From: Chalciporus piperatus
Taxonomy: Eukaryota; Basidiomycota; Agaricomycetes; Boletales; Boletaceae
Assembly (NCBI GenBank): GCA_038093975.1
Contig: JBBPTG010000066.1
Coordinates: forward strand, 1-64,000
Length of the DNA stretch: 64,000 nt
Direction: 5' to 3'
The notes under the pieces were generated by a model. That model ran no database searches. It was not told the origin of the DNA and saw only the letters and a list, made by a program, of their open reading frames with translations. Both the position numbers and the translations under genes were made by a program. Every line of letters begins with the position of its first letter. Position 1 is the first letter of the stretch. Positions 1-11,834 of the stretch are shown here, piece by piece.

Positions 1-580
1 GTAACAGTCCCTGAGGCCAGGGAAGCGAGTGGTTGAGCAGAAAATTGAGAGGAGGGTATGTTGGAACTATGTGTCCCAAAATGGACATGTCGTGCGCGTT
101 CTGGAGGTGCCGGCGGCGCGCGAGAACGAGCGGTCGAAGCGATTACGTAAGCATCGGATGCGTTGCAAAAAAATATGAAAAAATGAAACAAAACAAAAGA
201 TACACGGACCTAGCTATCACCGAAAAAAAGCGGGGTGGCTGTGCTGGTGGAGGCTCGTGCGAGGCTCGCGAGAGGTCCGAGGGAGGCCCCCAAGAGGCCC
301 CTCGTGAAAAAAAACATACCTAGCTGCCAGGACCGAAAAAATGCGGTGTGGCTGTGCTGGTGGAGGCTCGTGCAAGCCTCGCGAGAGGTCCCCAAGAGGT
401 CTGTCAGGTACCTGGATGCCATTTTAGGGCCATAGGGGAGAGGTGGGTGGGGTAGTCCGGTCTCACAGACCAATTTCCCTTGTAGAGGGAAATTCAAGAG
501 GCGGGCGAAGCCCGACTCCCAGACACTGACTCATCAAAGTCCAGGAAGGGGGGGGAGGGGGGGTGACTGTTACAGTCACG
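1..580. repeat. Tandem and inverted short repeats, no gene
   Basis: A unit of about 110 bp starting with ACCTAGCT is present twice in tandem (about 208-317 and 318-402); both copies carry a G-rich stretch with the words GGCTGTGCTGGTGGAGGCTC and CTCGCGAGAGGTCC. The first nine bases of the window, GTAACAGTC, recur inverted as GACTGTTAC at about 567-575, inside the palindrome GTGACTGTTACAGTCAC. This could be the edge pair of a short non-autonomous element, but the left end coincides with the window edge, so the limits cannot be judged. Open frames here are short and repeat-driven; I do not believe any is a gene. Confidence 0.4.
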
Positions 581-813
581 CCTTAATTTAACTCTATTTA
601 GTATTTTTGTGACACACATTTGATTTTCATGATCGAAACGATCGGGACCATGAAACCGCTATGTAATACAGGAAGACTAGGCATTGAACTGTCGAGAGCA
701 CGGAAAGCGAGCAATAGAATGCAGGTAAAAACTGGTAAACGCCCGTAGCGAGTGCAAGAAATCAGAAAGACGACCAAGAACAGTTGAAAACAAGTGAAAC
801 AAGGTCCCCACGA

Positions 814-3800
814 TCACTTCCGACCCTTCTTTGCTGTCCCAGCTCTCTCTCCATTTCCCTTTCGCTTCGCGGAACGAGAACCCGATGGCGCATCGTTCTC
901 CTTCTCCACGATATGAGTGAACACTTCACGAGCGGGAACATTGGCCTTCTCCTCTTCGAGTGGAGTGAGTGCGAGAGAGTCGAAAACAACATGGGGAAGG
1001 GGTAGTCCATGGGGTTTACCGGGGTGCGAATACTCTCGATGTCTCTCGGAAATGTGTGCTTCCATATTGTAGCGCCAAATAGCGGGACGTTCATCTGTAT
1101 CTTGACCGCTGTGGATGCATAGGCGACAAACGACGGGCACGTTGCGACACGGAGTCGTCACTGAACCTTTGGCGGCAGTACCGTACTGGAGAACTTCCTT
1201 GCGTGGACAGTTGATTGTGCAGGTCAAGCTCTTCGCAGTCTCCTTGATCATCGGCTCGCACTTGTCAACTGCAGGTCCTCCGCAATAACCACATGGGTTT
1301 GAAACGACGATAGGGTTAGGGACGGTCTCAAGGATTTGACGAGCCGCTCGTAGAATGTGCGTTCCCATGTGGGCACGAAGGTTGGTAACCGGCTTCTCAC
1401 AGACCGGGCAGTTGCTAGCAACTGCCTTTCCCTTCGTGATATTGAGCTTCTCTGCAGCGGCAGTGCAAACGAGTGACTTTGAGCCTAGGCACATGTGTTA
1501 GTACGATTAGAATATCAATACATTCTCATAACGCATACCATCCGTCGTACAATAAGGGAATGGATCAGCTGTTGCTCCAACGCCCGCGATGGTTGTCAGC
1601 GAGACCTTCTGGGTGTTAATCTGATCCCATAGCACGGTGATACAGTCGTCCATTGCATCGTCGCCCATCGCCCATGTCATGTCGTTAGAGTTGATTTCCA
1701 TTGAATCGGATGGTAGGAGATGGTCCGAAGCTTTCACCACAGATGGGTTGGCGAGCTTCACGAGATGACTAGGGACGGTTATTGACATGATACGGTCGGT
1801 GGTAACGGTTGTGCCCGGAACCGGAGAGGAAACTTTGACATAACCTCCTGTCCAGATCCAGAGGAGATTTGATGGGGTTGTGGAGTGAGATGAAGGGAGC
1901 ATGAGCTTGATATCACCGCTCAATTTGACATTTGATTGAGGATTCGTAAGTGTCGCAATCTTTACACTTCCTCTCGCGACCCCGTTTTCGGAGATGTGTG
2001 TGGCACGCACAAGACATAACGCGAGAGATTTGGCGTGAGTCCGAACGAACGTGAGGAAAAGGTCTCCGATCAAGAAGTTATCTCCTCGCAGCATGCTTCC
2101 TGTATCAAGATCTCCGAACCGCCGATTAACTGGTGTAAAACCTCGGACGCGAAGAAGACGATCATGTGATTTGGCATTGAAGTCTTTGTTCACGATGAGA
2201 CGAACGACACTTGCTTTGTGAACGGCCTTTCCATCGACAAGAAGATAGTCTGATGGACGAATACCAGGTCCCTGTGGAAGGAGGGAAGGATTGCCAGCTG
2301 TCAAGGGGAGGTTCTCGGGGGGTTCGGGGATGTCGGGATCGAAGCTATCACCAAGAGCTTCTTCAAAGGAAAGAGCTGCAGCATCGTCTTCTCCGTGATT
2401 AGGGCCTGTGGAATCTGAAGGAGAAGATGTCACGACATCTGGGAATGATGGAGCATGGGAGTTGGCGACTGGGGTGCTTCTGTCCGAGTCGGCCTCATTG
2501 AGTTCGTCGGTATCATCGTTAATGCATGGATAGCGCCCCTCTCCAAAAACACACAGCAGATCTATTCCAGAGTCGGGAGAAAAAAGAGAGTCGAAAGCAT
2601 ATGCATCAGCAGGTATTTGAGATGTCTTGAGAATTCCCAGCGCTTTGTTGCGACCATCGTGCCAAGACGAAGGTAGATCGCAATTGCCTGCGACAGTGTC
2701 GCCAACCCAATGAGAACGACTGATGTGATCAACACCTTCAGCCCTCCCGAGGTTGAGACGACGATGTCCATGCGCTAGGTCGGGATTACGAGCGTAGACA
2801 CCTCCGATATCCCGTGCTGCCCCCAAACGATCCAGCGCTTGTCGATAGTTTACTCCGTTGTTATGGCCCCCGCTCATCCTCAAAAAGGCAAACTCGAGTT
2901 CGAGTGGATCGTCGCCGAGGTCGAGAAACGAGAAGGAGGCTGATGGATCGAGCTTCTGTTGCTTGGCTATATTGAACATGGCAGACTTCACCATAGTTTG
3001 CGAGTCGTAATAGAGTTGGTTTGGCAGGAGACGACGACGCTGATGACGGTAGCTTGCGTACAAAAGATGGGCGAAGCAAGAGATGTGAACGACTTGCTCT
3101 GAGAGGCTGAGGTGAACATTAATGAACGGCTGTAAGACATTGTCAAGGATATGTCCAAGGATGCGGATAGCCTCTAAATCAGCAGCGATGTTGACATCGA
3201 GCTGATTGATGTTGCTTGTCTCCAGTTGGCTAAGTTCGATGACAGCTTTCATGAGTGAGATAGCACGGGGAACGTCTTGGGGATCATCCGGATAAAGAAG
3301 TTTTCGAGCAGTGCGTTCGTCAATCTTGTCAACCCAGATCAAGTACCGTTCGAGGATAAATGAGTTGATACAGCGACCATTGTTGAGATACATTCCTGCT
3401 CGTGACCGAATGAGAGTACAAAAGCCTATAAGGAAAGGTTAGTCTATAATGAGAATAGATCTGTGAAGGTCTACGTACGCTTGAATATATGTTTATAGTC
3501 GAAGTCCAGCGTGACCAGACTGATCCCTGTGTAGAGACTAAGCCCAGGTAGATTCGACAAGATACCGTAAAGAGGGGATGTGAATGGAAGCTTCTCTCGC
3601 ATGAATGTCTTGTGTCCACCTTTTCTCCGTGTTGCGTCGCCATCTGTAGCAAAGGACCAAATGGGTCCCACACTTTCAGGCGCCCTGGTGACACTCCAAG
3701 CGTGAAGTAGAGTCGTGAAAATATACTCCATGTCTCCAGCATTTTCTGTTTTGCACGTTGGAGCTGCAAGAAGAGTGTAGAACCCATCTTCCCCGAAGAT

Positions 3801-5687
3801 GTGTGCTCCCGCGACGGTGATCTCCTTGCCAAGATGGACGCGATCTGTTGCTAGAGCATTCGCAATGCTGAGGGCAGACTGATAGGTATTTAATGTGAGA
3901 TCAACGTTATGGGAATGCGTCCAACACAAGCCGGCAACGGTGTTGAGTTTGGGAAGGTACACGGCCGCTTCTTCGAGAGCTGTCTCGTCGATCATAAGGC
4001 TAACACCCCGGAGAGGATAAGGGCCGGTTTGTTCGCGAGGCGACAAGACGATGTTCTCGATATTAAGTTTGATTGTATTGAGAGAGATGCGGCCAATGGT
4101 GGGAGCAATCTTGACAAAGGCGGTCTTGGTTCGGAGCGTACGGAGAGAGGGGATATGAAGACGTTGATTGAGCGCATAGAGTAGATTTGCACCGCCGAGA
4201 CGATAAATGAGGAGTGCCAAGTCGGCGGATTCCTCAGAGTGTCCACGGGGGCGGTACCCATGCTCGATGGCATCTTCAATTTGGCGGAGAATTGCCGTCA
4301 CACTTGCACCGTTTTTGAGAGCAGTGTTAAGAAGGCGGCGGAGCCACGGGAGGTCAGTTTGAGCAAGTGCCATAACAAGACTATTGTGATCTTCAAGTTT
4401 TCCGAGAGAGCGTTTTATTTTCCGCTCGTCGTTGACAGTCTACTTGGAGATTAGTGCGTGATTACAATAAAAATCACTCAATGACACTTACTCGAAGCTT
4501 GAGTTGATTTACTTGTTCTGAAAGCTTGTCGATCTGGTCTGCGAGCTGGATGGGAGTCAGAAGGACTCGGCGAGTGTGCGGTTTGTGATCCTTTGCATTG
4601 TTCGCAGCTGCTTCGATCCTAGGAATGACCCGTTGGCACGGAAGACATGGTTCGCCATCCTGGAGTGCCTGCTCATCGCAATCGTGAGCACGCACAGCAA
4701 GTACGTTGGCAAAGAGTTCAATGTTGAACCCAAGTTGGTCTTGCCCATTAGCAGGACGAAGCCAAGGGAAGTTTGCGTAGATGGGCATATCGGGATCAGC
4801 AGTAGGCCAGTTTGAGTCGTTGAGAGTGATACCAGGACAGGAAAGAAGAGAGCGTGCATGCACTGGGACAAGCGGGAGCATGATAGAGGTCGTGGGAGTA
4901 AGAGGAGAAAGAAGAGACTCGGAACTTGCACTACATTTCAGTCAGTCAGAATAAGATAATCTCCGTATTTCCAGTTACCTTGTTGACTTATTGCTGAGTT
5001 TGCGAGTCCAGGAAGGTGTTGTGGCCGAGGCCGAAGATGATGGAAACATAAGAGTGCGAGCAGTGTGAGAGTCTTGAATGTCTTTGCGGTGGTTGGACTC
5101 GCCACAAGACTTTGAGCGAGAATGGGCTTCAAGGTTGGTGAAATGCGAAGGAATTGTAAGAGGGACACGAGATTTGACGCCTGTCTTGACCCAAACGTCG
5201 CAATGGTCATGTGGGCAAAGGACCTCCCACATGTTGTTGGTGTTGGCTCGAACAGAGAGATACCCGTGTTTGCGGAGCTTGAGAAATGCAGCAGGCGTGG
5301 CTGTTTCAAGTAATTTTGCACGTTCTTCGTGACCTAATGCAGGTGGAGGTAATGGCTTTACAGCATAACAATATAATGTGTAGTTAAACGTAACTTAAGG
5401 CTCACCTGATGAGAAACCCAAGTAGGAAAAGGAAGAGGAAGAGAAGGATCATACACCTGAGACTCGAAAGGTGGAGTCTGGGAAGCTGGGCTATCAAGCT
5501 CAAAACAGTGCTCGTCCAGCAGCTCGGATGGAGAAGTCAGATCAATATCTGATGGATGATATTCTTGATGCTCGTATTGACCAATGGGGTGTTGATTGAA
5601 AGCTACAAGTGCGGAAATTAAGGATTGGGTATTAGGAGCTGAAGAGACAGGCGAATCGAAATCGGGGTATGCAGTATCATAGTTCAT
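814..5687 (-). CDS. P-element/THAP9-like transposase-related protein
   Basis: Six exons join cleanly: 5687-5406, 5355-4979, about 4931-4495, 4439-3479, 3425 to about 1530, and about 1482-814, giving roughly 1,540 residues with no internal stop. The N-terminal part has a C/H cluster (CPHDHCDVW followed by H and C) and a coiled stretch (about 4500-4600). The central part matches the P-element/THAP9 transposase layout: an acidic DE in MIDETALEE, an SFATDGDATRR block, the D-x-D-x-K-H box DFDYKHIFKR, and a late E in DDPLELEFAFLRMSGGHNN, equivalent to the ElfFs.iR.rgG.nnN motif of that superfamily. The C-terminus has CPVC...H...H and CGYCGG clusters. No THAP finger is visible and I found no terminal repeats. 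It could be a live transposon gene, an immobile multicopy family member or a domesticated gene. The family match is from motif memory, not alignment. Confidence 0.65.
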
Positions 5688-6289
5688 TAATCCGTAATGT
5701 GTCTAGTCGTGTCCAAGAGCGAACGGAGGGAGAAAATGAGTGCAATGTATGCGCCGTGAAGCCAAAGTGAAGTGGAACGAGGAGGAGAGGTATTGGTACA
5801 GGGGTTATCAGCCAGATCGGGATCTTCCGTCATCTACAAATTAGGAAACCGATCACTTTTCAGCGAGGGATACAAATGGTTGCTTCATCTCAAGGATAAC
5901 GAGGCATTCTGAGTAGATACGATTGTAGAATCTGCAATGTATTACATTTGTTACTATTACAGCAAGTCAAAATTGTGCGTCGTTCACTCGCTATGCAAAG
6001 TTCAAGTCGCGAATCCAAAAAAGTCTAGAATGGACCCCGGCAACCACTTATGGGGGAGGTTCAGCTTGAGTGGGTGTTCGGGATTCTGCGAACGCCCGCC
6101 TCTTGGGGAAATTGGTCTGTAAGACCGTGGGAGCCTCAAAAAAGTGCTGCCAAGGGTGGTCGCACGATGTCGCCCAATGATTTTTGGGCGGACAATGAAA
6201 TTGACACAGTACATCATATTAGGGACTATACGGGCACATTCAATTCTCACTGGGCTTCAGTGCTATCAAGTACTACAGTAGTACATACC

Positions 6290-8363
6290 TCTGTAATGCT
6301 TCCCTCGCAGTCGAAATTCTTTCCCTCATTCTAGGCCAACTCATTGATATCCAAGATATCCTGAATATGCAACAAGTGTGTCCCGCATCCGTGTGCAATA
6401 CAATTTTGAAGGTCTCACTGGACTCTCCGAGTCACCCCAACGGCGGCCTACTCCAGTCTCCAACCCTCCCATTGCTCCCAACTTGGAATGATCTAGGTTT
6501 CAAAACAGTTCTACGATATCGTTCATGACCCAGGTTTTGTGAAGAGGCTTTACGCCAGATCTGATTTGCCCCGCCCGCCTGGCCCATTCTCGAATCTCGT
6601 GGCAGCCACCTCAACTTCTCTTGCGCACGCTTGTCAAATCCGACCATATCGCTCGAACCTGGAAGGAGACAAATGCCACCCACCTTTCCATCCATTGTGA
6701 TGAACCTCTTTTAGTATCAAAGAGTCAGGGCTACACCTTACTCCAAGGCCGTTGGTGCTTCCATGGGGAGCAGGAACTACGCTGTCTCGACCTCGAGGCA
6801 GGTCGGACACAGGTGCTGCGTAAAGTGACTGGACAACTGGCGTTTTCAGCATGCGTTGGTGCATCTGCGGAAGGGGAAATATTCTATGTTCTCACCCGGC
6901 ACCAGCTAGACTACATGGACTGGTTTGGGTCCGAGCTCCCGCCACGCTCGGGGTCAGTCCATTCCTTGTTTCGCTGTCACCCGAGTTTGACTTTGTCACG
7001 TATTATCAGGCTACTGTCCATGTATCGGGAACACAAAGATACTGGTTCACTCTCACTCATCAAATCCTTCAACATCCCAGACAAGTAACTCCCAGCTTCC
7101 ACGAACTCCGAAGTCCCCAAACTCTATGTTCAACCACCACTCGTATCTTTGAGCTGTAATGAGAAGGTGCTCGTCTTCGATAGTCGATCGCGGGTGTTCT
7201 ACACATTTCAGGTCTTGGCCGCTGACAATGTTTCCAAACTACCGATGTGTTGAATATGGCAGAATAGCCTTGGTCATCGCTCATGTGCATCGTAAATTGA
7301 TCCAGGGTGTCATGGGCTACCGGCGTGGCCGTACTCGCCGCCCAGGTGTCATTCTCGCGAAGACCCATGTCATCGTATACATGCCGTGGATTCACGATGA
7401 TTCGATATGCAACATGATCCATGCCTTTGCCCTCGATGCAGCAACACCTACCGACGACGACAGGTTTTATCAACTTCATGTCACACACCAGCAGCAATTC
7501 CCGTACTATCCTTGCCCGGTGTCCTTGCTCTTCGACCCAATTGTCGATCTCACCATGGGATATACACGTGTTGGCTTCCTGAACTTTGACGTTCAGAAGA
7601 ACCCCGACTACGAAGACAACCGTCTGTCCGAATTTTATTCCGTACATGAACACTACGCTTTCATGGATGGATTGCGTATCACCCAATACAGATATGTCGA
7701 GCTCATTCTGGACCACACACCAAATAACAGCGGATCCAACTTCGATGCCTCGGACAATCCTCCAAGAATATGTAGCATACCACGTATCCATATGCAGGAA
7801 CTCTTCTCTTTCAGACAATGTGTGGCCTATGACTTCATTCTGGCCTCCCCCAACGGTCACCTCCGGGGAATTTGCCAATTCACTGTCGACCTCAGTGACA
7901 GACTTGACGAGTTTCCGAGAACGGCCGTCGCTTGGGTCGGGAATTTCTCCCCCGGGCGAGATTTCATATCTTCCGCTTGACTTCCATGGGGTCGAAGGAC
8001 GAGTTTTCTCCCTCGTACAAGAGCAGTATTCCGAGAAACTTTGGGTCGCCAATGTCCGTTAGATGCTAAGCTATGGCGCCCAAGTGGTGATCGGATGGTG
8101 ACCCTAAATCACTATTCCGAAGAGGCGGTCGAGCAAATCACTGAGTGTGCCCCTGTACCCAGCAACGTTGGAGCTAACGCGTGTTCCATACGGTTGCCTT
8201 CTTCCAACAGGCTTTCCCTTTCCTTGACAACGCATCTTACGTGCACCCATTTCTGTTCCAGCAGAATGACCCTAGTGGAACTGCATCTGTCGGCACTGGA
8301 CCCTGCTTGTACACTGAGTTCCACGCTGGTGGGCCGTCTGCGGTAGGTAATTTGATGTACTAG
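6290..8363 (+). pseudogene. F-box protein gene remnant
   Basis: From about 6302 the plus strand encodes an F-box-like start (VEILSLILGQLIDIQDIL followed by NMQQVC), then protein-like segments that change frame repeatedly: 6621-7088 (TGQLAFSACVGASAEGEIF), 7118-7252 (LVSLSCNEKVLVFDS), 7258-7980 and about 7980-8062 (DFHGVEGRVFSLVQEQYSEK). The layout, an N-terminal F-box followed by a beta-rich C-terminal part, fits the large F-box families of agaric genomes. Splice sites do not join the segments, and stops separate several, so I read it as a decayed gene. A minus-strand open frame of 327 codons covers 7069-8052 but shows no recognisable domain and is probably antisense shadow. An intact gene with many small introns is a less likely alternative. 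Confidence 0.45.
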
Positions 8364-9017
8364 CTATTGGCCAGCCGTCTCTCGGTTTCGTTGCTGTAAG
8401 AAACTTGTATTAGGGGGCAACCACATTCAAGTTTATAACAATTTGACGCAAATTTGACGATTTATCTTCATCCCGCTGCTCATTCCTCAAAGCTTGTGAC
8501 GTAGGATGTAGGGGTCGGCCTAATTCGATGATCATTCATTTTGCTCGTCCATCTTTCGGATGCGCCCAACTTACACCTCTACGCGCCAGTCGGTCTTTCA
8601 TTTGATACCCCCAGAAGAGACGTTGGTTGATCCCCGGAGATCCATTATCAGAGCTTCCGCACTGATCTGCCAAGTCTAATCAGACGCTCTGTTCCATCGG
8701 TGAAGCTTCTGATAGATTCTGGGCTCGTCCGTGCGTTCTAACCATATGAGTCCAACTTGCGTCGTCCTGCCAGCACTCACAGCAGAAGTCATATGTCCGC
8801 GACGTTACTTTGCTCGTCCAGTCTTCACGCTCGAAAAACGTTTTGGGGAGTCATCAGCGTAATCGAGTGTGGAGGGTCTCATTCCATTTATGGAACACGC
8901 GAGGGGTGTAATACCTGTGCCCCTAATAGTAGTAACTCACATGCGGGTACTGCGGGTTGTGACTACCGCCTGGGCCACCCTTGTATTCAAACCACCACCA
9001 TCGATAGCAGCCCAATC
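8364..9017. other. Intergenic, nothing recognised
   Basis: This stretch contains only short open frames on either strand without conserved motifs. It should hold the promoter of the small gene starting at 9018, but I see no clear TATA box at the usual distance. Confidence 0.4.
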
Positions 9018-9736
9018 ATGATCCCTGCAAACCGTTTTTCTCAATTCAACGAGGTAAGTCATTCGAGTAGACCCCCGCATTCGAAACCCGACCGATTCAG
9101 AGTGATCGAATTTACCACAGGATTCATACCGTCTCCCAGAAGGAATGAGACGCATCGCATACGACGCTGATTCGCAACGTTACACCTTTCGCGATCGCTC
9201 CGGCCAGCTCTACCAGAGTGCACCAGGAGAAGAGTACGGCGTTCTCAAGCCCGTCTCCGCTCCCTTGCCTCGCCGTCGCAACGTCATCATCAAAGGCATG
9301 TGACACTTCCCAGGCATATTTCCCTAATCTCCTAAGATCCGGCGTTTTCCTTTTTACAGAGCATCATGACCCGGCGTTGAGACAGTGGTCTGAGAAGCCG
9401 GCCAAGACGTTTGATGATATTCTCCCGTCTGGGTATATCACTGCCGCGCAGTCGGGAGAACCGGGGACGACGTCCCCCACTGGCATCCTCTCGAGTGAAA
9501 AGTTAATGCAAGCTGCGATGCCCAAGGTACAGGGCGTCGTTGAGGTCGTGAGACGCCGCACGACCCTCAGGCGTCCCGCCGGTCGTGGCATCACTCGCAG
9601 CGAATCCCTCACAGACGAAAAGAGGAAGTTGTTGGATGACGAGCCTTGGGAGATCGTTCAAAAGGACGATGTGAATGACAACCGACTGGCGCGCTCCAAA
9701 TCAGAAATGAGGCCGCCGAGGTACTCACGCAAATAA
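9018..9736 (+). CDS. Small basidiomycete protein, function unknown
   Basis: Three exons, 9018-9053, 9121-9295 and 9360-9736, give 195 residues. The first intron is canonical (GTAAGT...CACAG). The second fits only if the donor is GC (AAAG/GCATGT at 9296) with acceptor TTTACAG; the nearby GT at 9300 would bring a stop into frame. The N-terminal half reads as a short beta-rich module (SYRLPEGMRRIAYDADSQRY, then TFRDRSGQLYQS). I recall this module from fungal proteins of unknown function that automatic pipelines sometimes label CBM50/LysM, but no LysM motif is visible here. The C-terminal half is basic and low in complexity (RRRTTLRRPAGR), with no signal peptide or membrane segment. The start was chosen because MIPANRFSQFNE joins in frame to DSYRLPEG. 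Confidence 0.6.
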
Positions 9737-10195
9737 GATAGCGGACCGCAACCCAGGAGACTTGTATTTGTATATTTATTGGATAGGAATGGTTGCTGAT
9801 ACCTAGTCTTTTGTCATGTCGTTGCCGAGTTTCGGATTGGCTGGTTTCCTGTGTATTTATATGCGCCTCATGAACAATGTACTTGTCGTTTCGTTGTCAA
9901 AGATATGGTACACACCGCGTTATTTTTGTTCTCAAAGCCGCAGCACGCGAATGCTCAGATCTGCAGACATCACTTACGACACTTGTAAGTATAATACAGC
10001 GGAGAATGCACCCTCCCGACGTGGTGCAGCAGGTAGAGGAGTCATAAGGGATTCCTGGGAGACAAGCAAGTTGAAAACATAAAACGCGATACACATCCAT
10101 GCAATCACATGAAGATCAAGATGGTAACTTAACAAACCCAAAACGCCAGACAAACGTAAAGGAAGAACACACACGTATACACCGGATCCATTGTG
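9737..10195. other. Convergent intergenic region
   Basis: Three-prime flanks of two converging genes. I see no further gene or repeat here. Confidence 0.4.
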
Positions 10196-11076
10196 TCACC
10201 GAGCGTCCGAGTCTTTTGCCTGATCCACCTCTTGAACATGTTTCAGACCCAGTCCAAAGAGCTTCGTCGTCCGCCGCTTAGGAGGAGGACTGGGGTCCAT
10301 CGACAAGGGACGGAGAGGACCCTGGACTGGCGCGAGCTTCGGATCCAGCGCTATGGCTTCCACTCGATCCCTAGAGAGGAACTTGACTTTAGCAGCGACG
10401 CGTTGGGAGAACGACGGTTGGGGGGCTGAGACGAGCGACTGGGATTGACCCGTATCTTGATCCTGAAGGGGAGGTTGGACTCGAGTTTGGTATCTTTCCA
10501 GCTCAGCGCCGGAATGGACGGTGAACGAGGGCGTCAAGATGATGAACGGCGAGGAGAGTCCTGGACTGGTCATCAACTCCGGAGGATCAGTCACTGTAGA
10601 GGGTTTTGCCTCGTCAAAGGCCGTCTAGGGTGGGCGGAGGGTGAGTGATCACTAGGTGAGAAGGATAGGACCAACATTCGGTGTCTCGGTTTCGCTTGAC
10701 CTGAGGTTGCCGAAGTTCAGCGTGAGGCGGTAGCCGTCTGTAGAAGTTGTGAATAGGGAGCATAACCGAACGCCAGCGATCACGGAGAGTCACTAGACGG
10801 GAACAAAGAGGACCTACTCATAAAGGTGTTGACACCACGATCGGGGGTATCTGGAGCGTCTTCCGATCCAAGCTTACGGGCCATGACGAATCGATAGAAC
10901 AAATAGGAAATCGTATATGCCAAGCAAAGACCGAGGAAGATAAGCAGCCCCACGGGAATGAAGGGCGCATGACCGGGGCTGCTGGACGCTGATGGAGAGG
11001 CAGAGACCTGAATGGTCGGGGCGGATGCGGACGGTCCCTGAGGTGCCATGTCGGAAGAACTCCACGTCGGGCTCAA
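10196..11076 (-). CDS. Single-pass membrane protein, unknown function
   Basis: The main exon (about 11076-10825) encodes an S/P/A-rich N-terminal segment, one strong membrane span (FIPVGLLIFLGLCLAYTISY) and a basic stop-transfer KLGSED region. A donor GTAGGT near 10822 leads to a small exon (about 10737-10700, GYRLTLNFGNLR) and then a last exon from about 10627 to the stop at 10196, with a basic cytoplasmic-type tail (SFSQRVAAKVKFLSRDR). An additional upstream exon (about 11326-11130, GEWLTLIMQTT) could belong to it; a GTACGT donor at 11130 and an AG at about 11080 permit this. No family was recognised. The topology resembles fungal type III or Mid2-like cell-surface proteins, but that is only a shape comparison. 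Confidence 0.5.
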
Positions 11077-11747
11077 GAGAACGAGAGAAAGCTAGTACGG
11101 ATGAGTGCGACACAAAAGGAGTTGACGTACCTCTGAACTTGGCCTTAAGTATCCAGGTCAAGTGGCTGACCTGACGTCCATCGTGCTGGGCTGGGCGGGT
11201 GGTTTGCATGATGAGTGTCAGCCACTCTCCCGGTGCGTCCGTGATCTTGAAGTCGCTGGCGGTCACGTTCGGAGTCAGATATCTATCGATGTTGGGATAC
11301 ATTCGGGATGTTTGGGATACGTACAACTTAATGCCTGAATGTAGCCTTCACAACCGTCTGACACAACGTGGCCCAAGCCTCTTCCGTGCCAAAACTGGCT
11401 GACGTGGTCTACTGTTCATTCATCTGACCCGCCGTAGTAAGGGGAGGTAATGCTGGCAAGTATTGCGAGTCTCCACTGCACCGCTGCATGCTGAGATTAG
11501 GGAGAGCTTAAACGGTAGCTACTGACGCGTATTTGCCGCTCTGCGCAGTCCCGCCGCGTCAGTACACTGTCAGCGCTGTAGGTCACTGCTTACCTGCGCG
11601 ACGATTGTTAATACCCAGGAAACATCAAATTTGATCAAAAGTAAGTCCATGACTCCACTGGCATGGCACGGTAGTCTGGCGTCCGCGTCGCTGAACCAAA
11701 ATTGACCGCTAGCCGAGATGTGCACTGCTTTCTGATATTAGGGGACA

Positions 11748-11753
11748 TATAAA
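11748..11753 (+). promoter_or_regulatory. TATA box of carotenoid oxygenase gene
   Basis: TATAAA lies 87 bp upstream of the start codon at 11835, a usual spacing for fungal core promoters. Confidence 0.5.
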
Positions 11754-11834
11754 CCGGGTCGGCTTGCCAGTGGACGGTCTCCATCAACACACAGTTACTC
11801 TGAATCATAGTTCTCACTCTTGACCGTGTCCAGA

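Noticed and set aside
7069..8052. Long minus-strand open frame (327 codons) opposite the F-box remnant
   Set aside because: It has no recognisable domain, and the plus strand shows better protein-like segments including an F-box start; treated as antisense shadow.
9218..9736. Single open frame as the full gene at 9.2-9.7 kb
   Set aside because: Its first 45 codons cover the second intron and part of the previous exon in the wrong frame; the three-exon model gives a coherent protein.
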